NCBI GenBank assembly: GCA_964648365.1
Contig: CAZYLK010000234.1
Span: 1 to 7,973, forward strand
DNA length: 7,973 nucleotides
Direction of reading: 5' to 3'
DNA from: SURF-32 sp964648365
Lineage (GTDB): Bacteria; Planctomycetota; Phycisphaerae; UBA1845
Shown: piece after piece, positions 1 through 6,794 of the stretch
How positions within the stretch are numbered: the stretch's first letter is position 1
Layout: each line of letters begins with the position of its first letter
The notes under the pieces: generated by a model
Seen by the model: only the letters and a program-made list of their open reading frames with translations
Database searches by the model: none
What the model was told of the DNA's origin: nothing
Position numbers and translations under genes: made by a program

Positions 1-13
1 CTGCGCCGGCGGG

Positions 14-385
14 TCATCGGCGCTCTTCCATTTCCGGCGGGGAGTCGTCGGTGATCTTCTGCTGAATGGCCTTCTTCAGAAAGACCATCTTGGCGTTGGT
101 GGTTTCGTCGACTTTGAGCACGACCTCGTGCTCGCGGACGGAGGCGACGGTGCCGATGATGCCGCCGATGGTCAGCACACGGTCGTTCTTGGCGAGGCTG
201 TTGAGGAGGGTTTTCTTCCGCTCGTCGGCCTTTTTCTGCTGGCCGCGCTGCATCATGAACATGAACACCAGCATGGCCGCCAGCAGCGCCATGGGCAGAA
301 ACATGGTCGCGCCGGGCGCCTGGCCGGGGGCGGTCGTCGGAGGCGTCTGGCCCGCCTGGGCCAGGATGGTCGTTACGAGATTCAT
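14..385 (-). CDS. yajC: Preprotein translocase subunit YajC
   Basis: YajC is a small inner-membrane protein that associates with SecDF and the SecYEG translocon and supports protein export. The product is 123 aa, close to the usual family length of about 110. A short N-terminus (MNLVTTILAQAGQ) and a Pro/Gly/Thr linker precede one membrane helix at about residues 27-46. A basic stretch (QRGQQKKADERKK) follows, then the conserved YajC core around residues 58-95, including NDRVLTIGGIIGTV (67-80), which is the family hallmark. The frame is open upstream to 556, but the ATG at 385 is preferred: TAAGG sits 8 nt upstream, and the upstream extension is arginine-rich and unlike YajC. The C-terminus is short and acidic/basic (PPEMEERR). 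In many bacteria secD and secF follow yajC; here they would lie beyond the left edge, which is inference. Function is confident from the core motif. Confidence 0.95.
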   Translation of the reverse strand: MNLVTTILAQAGQTPPTTAPGQAPGATMFLPMALLAAMLVFMFMMQRGQQKKADERKKTLLNSLAKNDRVLTIGGIIGTVASVREHEVVLKVDETTNAKMVFLKKAIQQKITDDSPPEMEERR

Positions 386-543
386 GGGCAAAACCTTACC
401 CGTTGCGCGATTCTTCCGCCAGCCCGCCGACCGCCGCCAGTGCCAGCCGGGGGCACGACGACGCCCGCGCGCGTCTGAACGCGTCTGGCATCCAGGCGAG
501 CGTCCACGATCCGGCGTCGATCCGCCCAAAACCCGCGTCGCAG
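386..543. other. Intergenic gap between propeller gene and yajC
   Basis: These 158 bp hold the TAAGG ribosome site of yajC (394-398). I see no convincing terminator for the propeller gene and no clear promoter for yajC. The yajC frame is open across the gap, but the translated product is Arg-rich and not protein-like. Confidence 0.5.
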
Positions 544-1962
544 CTACGAGCCGCACCCTGCGCGCTTACCCTTGATCTTCTTGCAGAGTCCGGGGCCGCC
601 GTCGGGACATGAGATGGTGCCCGCCAGCTTCTTCGGGCAGTCCTTCTTCTTGGTGCAGCTTTGCTCGGAGGCTACCGTGTCGCCGGCCGTGGGGCAGGCG
701 CTGCATCCTCCCTTGCTCTTGGAGTTCTTCTTGAGCTTGTATTGGCAGGAGTCGCCCGGCGCGCAGCCCTGCCAGGCGGCGATGCCGGCGGTTGGCGATT
801 CGCCGGCGGTATTGAAGGTGCCGCCGACGTAGAGACTCTCGCCCCAGACCCCCAGACCAAACACCGATGGCCACGGCGGAGCCGGGTTGTTCGAGACGCC
901 TCCACCGACGGGTTCCCACTGGCCGTCGACCAGTCTTGCGAAGTACTTCGGATCGGGCAGCGCGTTGCCGCCGAGGTAGAGCCCGGGGCCGTTGCCGTCG
1001 TCGAACGTAGCGAGGCAGGTCACGCGTCCCGTGTAGCGAGCGCCCACCGTCGTCCACCGCTGTCCGTCCCACTTGGCGACGTTGCCAACCGGCTGGCCGG
1101 GTGCGTGGAAGTTGTTTCCGCCGACGTAGAGCGCGGGGCCGCTGCCGTCATCAAAAACCGCCATCGACTCGATTCCGAAGAGGATGTTGTCGCTGATCAG
1201 TCCGCTTCCGACCTGCTCCCAGGTTCTGCCGTCCCAGCGGGCGATCAGCGGGGTGCGCAGTCCGTCCATGGTATCGAAGCGGCCACCGACGTAGAGCTTG
1301 GACCCGTCGCCGTCGTCAAATGCCATCATCGAGAAGACGACGGGGCTGAAACTGCCGGTGATGCCGGCGCCGAGTGAGTACCAATCGTCTCCGTCCCAGG
1401 CCGCGATGCCGCCCGCGGTGACGCCGCCCGCCGTCGGGAATGCCCCGCCGACATAGAGGCGCTCGCCGCCGTCACCGTCCCAGGTTGTCATGGCCCACAC
1501 GGATCCCTCCAGATTCGCTCCGAGCGACGACCACGCGTTGCCGTTCCACTTGGCGATGCTGCGCGTATCCGGGACGCCAAACGCGTCGCGATAGAATCCG
1601 CCGACCACGAGTTCCGGGCCGCCGCCGCTGTCGAAGGGGACCAGCGAGGTGACGAAACCGTTCGTATTGCCTCGGTTGAGACCTCCGCCAACGCTGGACC
1701 AGGACTCGTTGATGCGATCCCAGCGAGCGATCAGCGGTGTTCCGGGCTGGCCCGCGATGGATGGGAATGAGCCCCCGGCGTAGAGTCTTTCGCCGCCGCC
1801 GTCGTCGAAGGGGCGCAAGGGACCGATATATCCTTCCGAGATGCCGGGGTTCCCGACGGTCGTGTTCCATTCGGGTTCGCACGGCTGTCCGGCGACGAAG
1901 CCGCAGCACATCGTGAGGAATACCGCGATCATACTGATTCGAGTGGTTAGTTCGCGTCGCAT
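544..1962 (-). CDS. Secreted seven-repeat propeller protein with Cys/Lys-rich C-terminal tail
   Basis: This 472-aa protein is predicted to be exported. Residues 1-25 form a signal peptide (RRE n-region, hydrophobic SMIAVFLTMCCGF, likely cleavage after VAG). The body holds seven copies of a repeat of about 40-50 aa with consensus 'FDDGxGxxLYVGGxFxTxxG...IAxWDGxxWxxVGxGL', near residues 52-95, 110-151, 160-200, 214-254, 269-307, 319-355 and 371-398. Seven such units suggest a seven-bladed beta-propeller, as in kelch-like or galactose-oxidase-like folds; similar repeats are frequent in planctomycete secreted proteins (from memory). Residues 400-472 differ completely: nine cysteines (400, 406, 420, 423, 436, 442, 452, 460, 470) among many lysines, probably a disulfide-bonded surface-binding or anchoring module. 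An ATG at 2019 is in frame, but the 1962 start gives a clean signal peptide and has AAAGGA upstream. The substrate or ligand is unknown. It precedes yajC on the same strand by 158 bp, with no sign of co-function. Confidence 0.85.
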   Translation of the reverse strand: MRRELTTRISMIAVFLTMCCGFVAGQPCEPEWNTTVGNPGISEGYIGPLRPFDDGGGERLYAGGSFPSIAGQPGTPLIARWDRINESWSSVGGGLNRGNTNGFVTSLVPFDSGGGPELVVGGFYRDAFGVPDTRSIAKWNGNAWSSLGANLEGSVWAMTTWDGDGGERLYVGGAFPTAGGVTAGGIAAWDGDDWYSLGAGITGSFSPVVFSMMAFDDGDGSKLYVGGRFDTMDGLRTPLIARWDGRTWEQVGSGLISDNILFGIESMAVFDDGSGPALYVGGNNFHAPGQPVGNVAKWDGQRWTTVGARYTGRVTCLATFDDGNGPGLYLGGNALPDPKYFARLVDGQWEPVGGGVSNNPAPPWPSVFGLGVWGESLYVGGTFNTAGESPTAGIAAWQGCAPGDSCQYKLKKNSKSKGGCSACPTAGDTVASEQSCTKKKDCPKKLAGTISCPDGGPGLCKKIKGKRAGCGS

Positions 1963-2149
1963 GGCACTTGGATCCTTTGGTTTCGCAGCCGACTGCGTAC
2001 CGGGCTGTTCGTCCTCCATGTCGTCGGCCCGCCGTCTTGACCGAAAGTGGTCGATGGCGGAGTGCCCAAAAAGCCCCGTACCCTCGCTGCTTCAACCGAA
2101 CTGCCCAAGCCTGAGCAGAAAACGCACGCAGTCACATCAGCGTAGCGAA
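1963..2149. other. Divergent intergenic region
   Basis: These 187 bp separate the minus-strand propeller gene from the plus-strand zinc-ribbon cluster and should contain promoters for both. Only the AAAGGA ribosome site (1973-1978) is clear. TTGAAG on the minus strand (near 2090) could be a -35 element, but no good -10 follows at the right distance. Confidence 0.4.
1973..1978 (-). promoter_or_regulatory. Shine-Dalgarno site deciding the start of the propeller gene
   Basis: AAAGGA on the minus strand lies 10 nt before the ATG at 1962. The alternative in-frame ATG at 2019 lacks a comparable site, and it would put 19 charged and polar residues in front of the signal peptide. Confidence 0.65.
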
Positions 2150-2428
2150 ATGGCACAGGCAATACCAGCCCCCGGCCCGGACGGGACAGGCCGGCCGGAC
2201 GGCCCAACGGCTGTGTTTGGTAGGCTATACTACGCATGCTTTTCCATGTGGCTGTTGTTGGCCGCGTTCGCTGTGTATCCCGCCTGGCATCTGTTCTCCC
2301 GCGCCCGCGCGATGGCGGGTGCCAGAGAGCGGCGCGCCGCCGGCAAGTGTGTACGCTGTCGATATGACCTGACCGGCAATGTATCGGGGCGGTGCCCGGA
2401 ATGCGGCGCGCCGGGGGAAGAGGCATGA
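2150..2428 (+). CDS. Small membrane-anchored zinc-ribbon protein (planctomycete CPECG type)
   Basis: This is a 92-aa protein if started at ATG 2150. One hydrophobic segment (about residues 27-49, YYACFSMWLLLAAFAVYPAWHLF) is followed by a basic stretch (SRARAMAGARERRAAGK), which suggests the C-terminus is cytoplasmic. The C-terminus is a compact zinc ribbon, C-V-R-C-x-YDLTGNVSG-x-C-P-E-C-G, with two CxxC knuckles. This signature recurs in many otherwise unrelated planctomycete membrane proteins; its role is not known to me. The start is uncertain. ATG 2150 has no good Shine-Dalgarno site, and the first 32 codons are Pro/Gly-rich with mixed third positions. ATG 2246 would give a 60-aa protein beginning right at the membrane helix. 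The stop overlaps the next start as ATGA (2425-2428), suggesting translational coupling. I recognise the motif but not a specific gene. Confidence 0.7.
   Translation: MAQAIPAPGPDGTGRPDGPTAVFGRLYYACFSMWLLLAAFAVYPAWHLFSRARAMAGARERRAAGKCVRCRYDLTGNVSGRCPECGAPGEEA
2226..2231 (+). promoter_or_regulatory. Possible -10 hexamer TATACT
   Basis: TATACT matches the sigma70 -10 consensus at five of six bases and stands out in GC-rich sequence. No -35 hexamer is visible at 16-18 bp upstream. If real, transcription would begin near 2238. The first in-frame ATG of the zinc-ribbon gene would then be 2246, giving a nearly leaderless mRNA and a 60-aa product. This is weak evidence. Confidence 0.25.
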
Positions 2429-2823
2429 CTGAACGCGGCGCGACGAGCAGCGAGGCGAGCGAGACACGCGCCGACACCGGCCGGGCCGTTGTGCTGCTGT
2501 GGCTGTCGGCGCTGGCCTTCTGGGTCTGCGTAAACGTCATGAACTGGCTCGGCGGCAGCGCCCTGTCGGCCATGGATGATCCGGGGCGGTACGTTCTGGT
2601 CAACCACGGCGAGACCACGCAGGTCTCGCGGGCGACGTGGCGGCTGGTCGCGGCCGCGGAGTGCGGGGCGGGGGCGTCGCTGCTGTCCTCCATCCTGATG
2701 GGCGCTCTGGCATGGTCGAAGGGCGACTTGACGCGCCCTGGCTCGCGGTGGCGATGGGCGATCGTCGCCACGATCGTCGCCGGGCTGGCGGCGGCAATGG
2801 CGGCGGAGTTCGTCGGAGGGTGA
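2425..2823 (+). CDS. Small three-helix membrane protein, unknown function
   Basis: This is a 132-aa protein I cannot name. A Ser/Thr/Glu-rich N-terminus (residues 1-19) precedes three predicted membrane helices at about 20-43 (AVVLLWLSALAFWVCVNVMNWL), 73-97 and 109-131. Between helices 1 and 2 lies a conserved-looking polar loop, 'DDPGRYVLVNHGETTQVSRATWRL' in two overlapping parts: DDPGRY at 51-56 and VNHGETTQVS at 59-68. The pattern G-R-Y-x4-N-H-G-x-x-T-x-V-S resembles a segment I recall in small bacterial membrane proteins of unknown function, but I could not check this. The ATG at 2425 overlaps the stop of the zinc-ribbon gene (ATGA), so the two are probably co-translated. Strong GC at third codon positions supports coding. 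There is no catalytic signature. Confidence 0.75.
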   Translation: MTERGATSSEASETRADTGRAVVLLWLSALAFWVCVNVMNWLGGSALSAMDDPGRYVLVNHGETTQVSRATWRLVAAAECGAGASLLSSILMGALAWSKGDLTRPGSRWRWAIVATIVAGLAAAMAAEFVGG

Positions 2824-2949
2824 CGGTTCCCGCCTTCGGACGTCCGGGGGCGTGCCGAGCTGCCCCGGCGCGCGGCTTGACGGTGTTCTCAGTGCCGCGC
2901 TCCGGGCCGTGCGGACGGAAGCTGAACGCGACGGGCGTTTGCAGGTGGC

Positions 2950-2953
2950 GAGG
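2950..2953 (+). promoter_or_regulatory. Shine-Dalgarno site for the four-helix zinc-ribbon gene
   Basis: GAGG with a 6-nt spacer to ATG 2960. It favours this start over the upstream in-frame ATG at 2852, whose extension is Arg/Ala-rich and lies in the gap after the previous gene. Confidence 0.5.
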
Positions 2954-2959
2954 TCGATC

Positions 2960-3566
<607 letters not shown>

Positions 3567-3586
3567 CGCATGGAACCGAGCCGGAG

Positions 3587-3614
3587 AGTGTACCGGCCGC
3601 GACGGGTGATTCAA
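3587..3614 (-). promoter_or_regulatory. Sigma70-like promoter of tRNA-Lys
   Basis: On the minus strand TTGAAT (3609-3614) is followed after 16 bp by TACACT (3587-3592). Each matches four of six consensus bases. The tRNA 5' end is 20 nt downstream of the -10 box, so the primary transcript would carry a short leader for RNase P removal. The GC-rich stretch after the -10 box (CTCCGGCTCGG) is of the type found at stringently controlled stable-RNA promoters; that last point is inference. Confidence 0.55.
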
Positions 3615-3636
3615 GGGAACGGTGCCCTGATTCCGC

Positions 3637-3663
3637 CTCATGCGCCGCCTTCGGGGGCATGAG
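3637..3663 (-). terminator. Stem-loop with TTCG tetraloop downstream of the DUF457-TPR gene
   Basis: CTCATGC (3637-3643) pairs perfectly with GCATGAG (3657-3663). Inside the loop, on the plus strand, CC-TTCG-GG (3648-3655) forms a second short stem with a stable tetraloop. It lies 27 bp beyond the stop of the minus-strand gene at 3691 and before the tRNA promoter, where a terminator would be expected. There is no T-tract after the stem, so it is not a canonical intrinsic terminator. It could be a processing or mRNA-end hairpin. Confidence 0.4.
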
Positions 3664-3690
3664 CGGCCCGCACGCGCGTGGGACCGGGAG

Positions 3691-4716
3691 TCAGGGTCCG
3701 GGAACTGCGGGCCGTGTGGGCGGTTCGCTGCCGCTGCGCGCCTCCCCGAGCTTCCGCTCGACTTTCGCCAGCACGTGCTCCAGCCGTTCATGGCCGGCGA
3801 AGTGCGTTTTGAGCCTTTCCACCCACGGTGCCGCCTGTTCGCGGCGCCAGGCCTCGGGTCGATCGCAGGCGGCGTAGTTGACCGCCAGATCGGCCACCGA
3901 CCAGAAGTAATCCGGGTCGGCTTCGATCGAGCGCAGGTAGAACGCCTCCGCGTCGTCGCGCCGGCCCAGCGCCGCCAGGGCCTCGGCCCGAGTGTAGTCG
4001 AGCCGGCCGGGCCAGGCCGGGTAGGGCCAGCGGTCGGCGAGGTCGGCCGCGGCGAGCGCCTCGGCGTATTCTCGTCGCGTCATCAGCTCGCGCACGTGCA
4101 GGTACTGCGCGACGCGCTCGCGACGCAGGTGATGCGTCACTCCTGCCGCGACCAGCGTCAGCAGCATGACGGCGCGTGCGGCCATGACGTGCCCACGAGA
4201 GGTCCGCGCCGCCAGCGGCTCACGTTCCTCGGCCGCGCGGGAGACGTCGGCGATTCGACGCACCCACGTTGCGCCGGCGATGATGACGAACAGCGCGCCG
4301 AAGATCACGGCCTCCGCCAGCGGGCTGCGCGGGATGATCTCGCACGCTTCCGGCGCGACCCATCCGGACACGGGCCAGAAAGGGCGGCGGATGGTGCCTT
4401 GCAGCATGTCCATCAGCACGTGGAGCACGGTGACGAACAGCGTGATGCCCAGCGCGGCCCTGGTCGTGACGCCGAGCAACCGGGCGATGGGCCATGCGGC
4501 CGCGAGGCTGAACGCAATGACGAACGTGACCGAGTGCGTGACGTGGCGCACGTCGGGTGTCGCGCCGGCGATCAGGCCGACTTGCGACGCGATGTCCGGG
4601 ACGTAGGACAGGGCGATCAGCACCGGCGCCCACCAGGCCACGGCGCGCGGCGGAAAGGTGGGACGCGTGCAGACGGCGACAGCGCCTCCTGCCAGGGCGT
4701 GACCGACGACAGGCAT
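3691..4716 (-). CDS. DUF457/YdjM-like putative metal-dependent membrane hydrolase fused to TPR-like domain
   Basis: This is a 341-aa integral membrane protein. The N-terminal half matches the pattern of the YdjM/YbcI (DUF457) putative metal-dependent hydrolases. It begins MPVVGHALAGG (H6), then has LSYVPD (D41), RHVTHS (H58, H61) and HVLMDML (H99, D103). These His/Asp residues sit at membrane edges and are the presumed metal ligands. Hydrophobic segments lie near 26-50, 62-82, 88-106, 134-151 and 178-195. Residues 212-286 are soluble, amphipathic and TPR-like (YAEALAAADLADRW; RAEALAALGRRDDAEAFYL; A-x3-DPDYFWSVADLAVNYA), which is unusual since family members normally end after the membrane domain. 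ATG 4716 is preferred over the open frame to 4788 because the extension is translated palindromic repeat. GGAG lies 11 nt upstream, a long spacing. The substrate is unknown. It lies 204 bp after the GT39-like gene on the same strand, so envelope-lipid work is possible but inferred. Confidence 0.8.
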   Translation of the reverse strand: MPVVGHALAGGAVAVCTRPTFPPRAVAWWAPVLIALSYVPDIASQVGLIAGATPDVRHVTHSVTFVIAFSLAAAWPIARLLGVTTRAALGITLFVTVLHVLMDMLQGTIRRPFWPVSGWVAPEACEIIPRSPLAEAVIFGALFVIIAGATWVRRIADVSRAAEEREPLAARTSRGHVMAARAVMLLTLVAAGVTHHLRRERVAQYLHVRELMTRREYAEALAAADLADRWPYPAWPGRLDYTRAEALAALGRRDDAEAFYLRSIEADPDYFWSVADLAVNYAACDRPEAWRREQAAPWVERLKTHFAGHERLEHVLAKVERKLGEARSGSEPPTRPAVPGP

Positions 4717-4766
4717 GGCTAGGAACACTCCATGCGGTGGGCACCACCGTTCTGACAAACGAAGAC

Positions 4767-4849
4767 ACCGGTTGCAAACCGGTGCCACACCGGATCACCG
4801 GTTGCAAACCGGTGCCACACCGGATCACCGGTTACAAACCGGTGCCACA
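4767..4849. repeat. 30-bp tandem palindromic repeat array (about 2.8 units)
   Basis: Units at 4767-4796 and 4797-4826 are identical 30-mers. The third, 4827-4849, is partial with one change (GCA to ACA in the loop). Each unit begins with the perfect inverted repeat ACCGGTT-GCA-AACCGGT (7-bp stem, 3-nt loop). In units 1 and 2 a second inverted repeat, CCGGTG-CCA-CACCGG (6-bp stem), shares an arm with the first, so the hairpins are mutually exclusive. The array lies in the gap between two minus-strand genes. It resembles extragenic palindromic (REP-like) repeats. There are no spacers, so it is not a CRISPR. Confidence 0.9.
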
Positions 4850-4865
4850 AGTGCCACTTTGGTGC

Positions 4866-4884
4866 CACTGCTCTGTGAGCAGTG
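4866..4884. other. Perfect 8-bp hairpin after the GT39-like gene
   Basis: CACTGCTC-TGT-GAGCAGTG is a perfect 8-bp stem with a 3-nt loop. It starts 36 bp beyond the stop of the minus-strand glycosyltransferase gene at 4921. No T-tract follows on the minus strand, so a terminator role is possible but not canonical. It is flanked by extra GTGCCAC motifs (near 4851 and 4862) shared with the adjacent repeat array. Confidence 0.5.
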
Positions 4885-4888
4885 CCCG

Positions 4889-4920
4889 CCGGTTGCATAC
4901 CGTTGCAACCCGGGGCCACA
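4889..4920. repeat. Degenerate copy of the palindromic repeat
   Basis: The segment starts CCGGTTGCATACCG and ends GGGGCCACA, matching the start and end of the array unit with an insertion of about 10 bp and several substitutions. It keeps its own inverted repeat, GGTTGCA/TGCAACC, and abuts the stop codon of the glycosyltransferase gene at 4921. This suggests an older member of the same repeat family. Confidence 0.5.
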
Positions 4921-6771
4921 TCACTGGCCGGGCTGGCGAACGATGACGACCCGTGTTGCATCGCTCGACGCCGCCACGTCATGGCGGCCGGGCTCGAGCG
5001 ACACGACCGCTCCCACCGGGCGCCCGTCGATCGTCACGTCGCATGCCGGCGGGACGCGGCGGACGGTGTAAACACCCGCCGCGATCGCGTCCAGCGGCGC
5101 ACCCCGTGTCAACGCCGCTGCGTCGAACACGCGTCCGGGCAGCCACACGTCGGCATACGCAGGCTCGTCCCGCCCGGTCGCGTCATTCATCGACACGAAG
5201 TGATCGGCGATAAAGGCGGCATCGTCGGGCGGCAGTTCGCTGCTGCGGAAATCGCGCAAGACCACCGTGCAGCCGGCGTCGCGAAGCTGGTCGCGGATCG
5301 TCGGCGCGAGCACGCCACGGTGATACGCGGTGAGGATCCCGCGGACCAGTGACGGGTGCCGCAGGGCGTGCCGCCGGAACACGGCCGCGCACCGCCCGTC
5401 GAACACAACGTCGTCTTCACCGGTCCACCCGTGGATCCAATCCAGCCGTGCCAGCGAGGCCTCCAACCGCGGCGCTTCCGCCTCACCCTTCGCGTGGATG
5501 CGCCACAACGGATGGATGACCGCGATCAGCAGGCACGCGACCAATCCCAGCCGGGCGATGGCACGGCGCCGCGGGTCATGCGACGGCTCACCCCTGGCAT
5601 CGGACGCCTCTGGCGGCGCGACTGCGCCGCCGACGAGCGCTGCGCACAACCGCGCGGCCAGGATCGCCAGCAGGGGCACAAACAACAGCGTCGATTGCAG
5701 GTAAGGCGACGGCATAACGACGGCATAGGCCAACACGACCAGCCAGCCGACGGCGACGATAAACAGCGCCGCCGTGCCGCGATCGCCGGCGCCGCAGCGC
5801 CATCGCGCGGCAACCACGACGCTCCCGCCGAGCGCGGCCGCGAAGAAGCCCCACGGCGCGGCCGTCTGCAGCGCCAGCAGCGCACTGAACCGATCCAGAT
5901 GACCGACGTTGTCGATCAGCGTATCGCGCAGCGCCGCCCCCAGCGCGCCGACGCGCCACTCGTGCAACATCCAGGCCCCAATCGGGAGAACGAAACCCAC
6001 AACGAACGCCGCGACGCACCACGCGGCGTGCGCAGACACGCGCGTGCGATCGCCTTCGGCCACCGCGGACGCTCTCTGCTCCGTCGTCGCGCCCGGATCA
6101 GTCGGTCGTGCGCCGATGCGTCTGAAACAGGCGATCAGCACATCCGTGACGGCCGCCGCGCCGAGCGGGATCAGCACTTTGGGGCTGAGGGTGAATCCGA
6201 CGCCGAACGAACATCCGGCCGCCCATGCCGCCAGCCGCGCGCGACCCTCGCGCACCTCGCGGACGGCCGCTGCCCCCCCCCACAGCCCGCCGACCACACA
6301 GGCCGACAGCAGCGCATCCGGCCGGATCTCCACCGACTTGTCGATAAACGCCTCGCAGCACGACAGCCACGCCACGGACATCCACGCGACGTTTCCGCTG
6401 AAGATCGCCCTGGCCAGCGCGAACGTAACCAACAGCACGGGCAGCCCGGCGAGGAACATCCATCCACGCATCGTACCGATGGCCGCGGCGGGCGGCGGTT
6501 CGGAATCGAGCAATGCGGAAAGCACGTGATGCAGACCCGGCGTGTGGTTGTCCCAGAAGTCGCGGTAGGGAACGATTCCCTGCTGAATGCACCACGCGAA
6601 GTGAAGATGCTGCAATTCGTCGTCGTCGAGCGCATGGCGGGCGGCGAACTGCCACCGGCTGATCAGACCCAGGCTGATGCAGACGAGCGACGCGAACACG
6701 ACGGCCCGGTGGAAGCGTGTCCGAGGAGCCGGCTCTGCCGTTGACGCTCGCGTGGCATGTTCACGGGCCAT
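4921..6771 (-). CDS. GT39/ArnT-like membrane glycosyltransferase with PEGA-like C-terminal domain
   Basis: This is a 616-aa GT-C-fold enzyme, expected to transfer sugar from a polyprenyl-phosphate donor to an envelope acceptor on the outer face of the membrane. After the first helix (about 22-40) comes the acidic motif DDDELQHLH (49-57), in the first external loop where family members hold the catalytic Asp/Glu. YRDFWDNHTPGLHH (69-82) follows, the 'G-x-x-P-Y-x-D-F...N-H-T-P' signature of the PMT/ArnT group. Many further helices extend to about residue 425. A soluble region follows (about 426-616) whose end, DVTIDGRPVG...LEPGRHDV (578-598), resembles a PEGA beta-domain. Family members are usually about 500-600 aa. 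ATG 6771 is preferred over GTG 6807, which would overlap the divergent gene; neither has a clear Shine-Dalgarno site. A run of nine G in the coding strand (6273-6281) encodes WGGA. Acceptor and donor are unknown. Confidence 0.82.
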   Translation of the reverse strand: MAREHATRASTAEPAPRTRFHRAVVFASLVCISLGLISRWQFAARHALDDDELQHLHFAWCIQQGIVPYRDFWDNHTPGLHHVLSALLDSEPPPAAAIGTMRGWMFLAGLPVLLVTFALARAIFSGNVAWMSVAWLSCCEAFIDKSVEIRPDALLSACVVGGLWGGAAAVREVREGRARLAAWAAGCSFGVGFTLSPKVLIPLGAAAVTDVLIACFRRIGARPTDPGATTEQRASAVAEGDRTRVSAHAAWCVAAFVVGFVLPIGAWMLHEWRVGALGAALRDTLIDNVGHLDRFSALLALQTAAPWGFFAAALGGSVVVAARWRCGAGDRGTAALFIVAVGWLVVLAYAVVMPSPYLQSTLLFVPLLAILAARLCAALVGGAVAPPEASDARGEPSHDPRRRAIARLGLVACLLIAVIHPLWRIHAKGEAEAPRLEASLARLDWIHGWTGEDDVVFDGRCAAVFRRHALRHPSLVRGILTAYHRGVLAPTIRDQLRDAGCTVVLRDFRSSELPPDDAAFIADHFVSMNDATGRDEPAYADVWLPGRVFDAAALTRGAPLDAIAAGVYTVRRVPPACDVTIDGRPVGAVVSLEPGRHDVAASSDATRVVIVRQPGQ

Positions 6772-6794
6772 CGGCGGCAGTGTAACGTGCGCGG

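Noticed and set aside
661..1377. Plus-strand open frame opposite the propeller gene
   Set aside because: No signal, motif or ribosome site; it mirrors the repeat-coded gene on the minus strand.
1841..2149. Upstream extension of the zinc-ribbon gene back to 1841
   Set aside because: The extension runs antisense through the signal peptide of the propeller gene and yields a Ser/Arg-rich sequence; the start is placed at 2150 or 2246.
3640..4722. Plus-strand open frame (360 codons) opposite the DUF457-TPR gene
   Set aside because: Arg/Gly/His-rich and featureless; the minus strand carries the His/Asp motifs and membrane helices.
4767..4849. CRISPR array
   Set aside because: The units are contiguous with no unique spacers, there are fewer than three full copies, and no cas genes are nearby.
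4719..4982. Short open frames across the repeat array with peptides such as GTGLQPV or HRFATGDPVW
   Set aside because: The peptides are translations of the palindromic DNA repeat; no ribosome site and no independent coding signal. I treat these as repeat-derived false genes.
5356..6744. Long plus-strand open frame (462 codons) opposite the GT39-like gene
   Set aside because: Its product is a low-complexity Arg/Gln/Asp/His mix with no hydrophobic or family pattern. The opposite strand encodes a clear GT-C enzyme with motifs; this is an antisense shadow of GC-rich codons.
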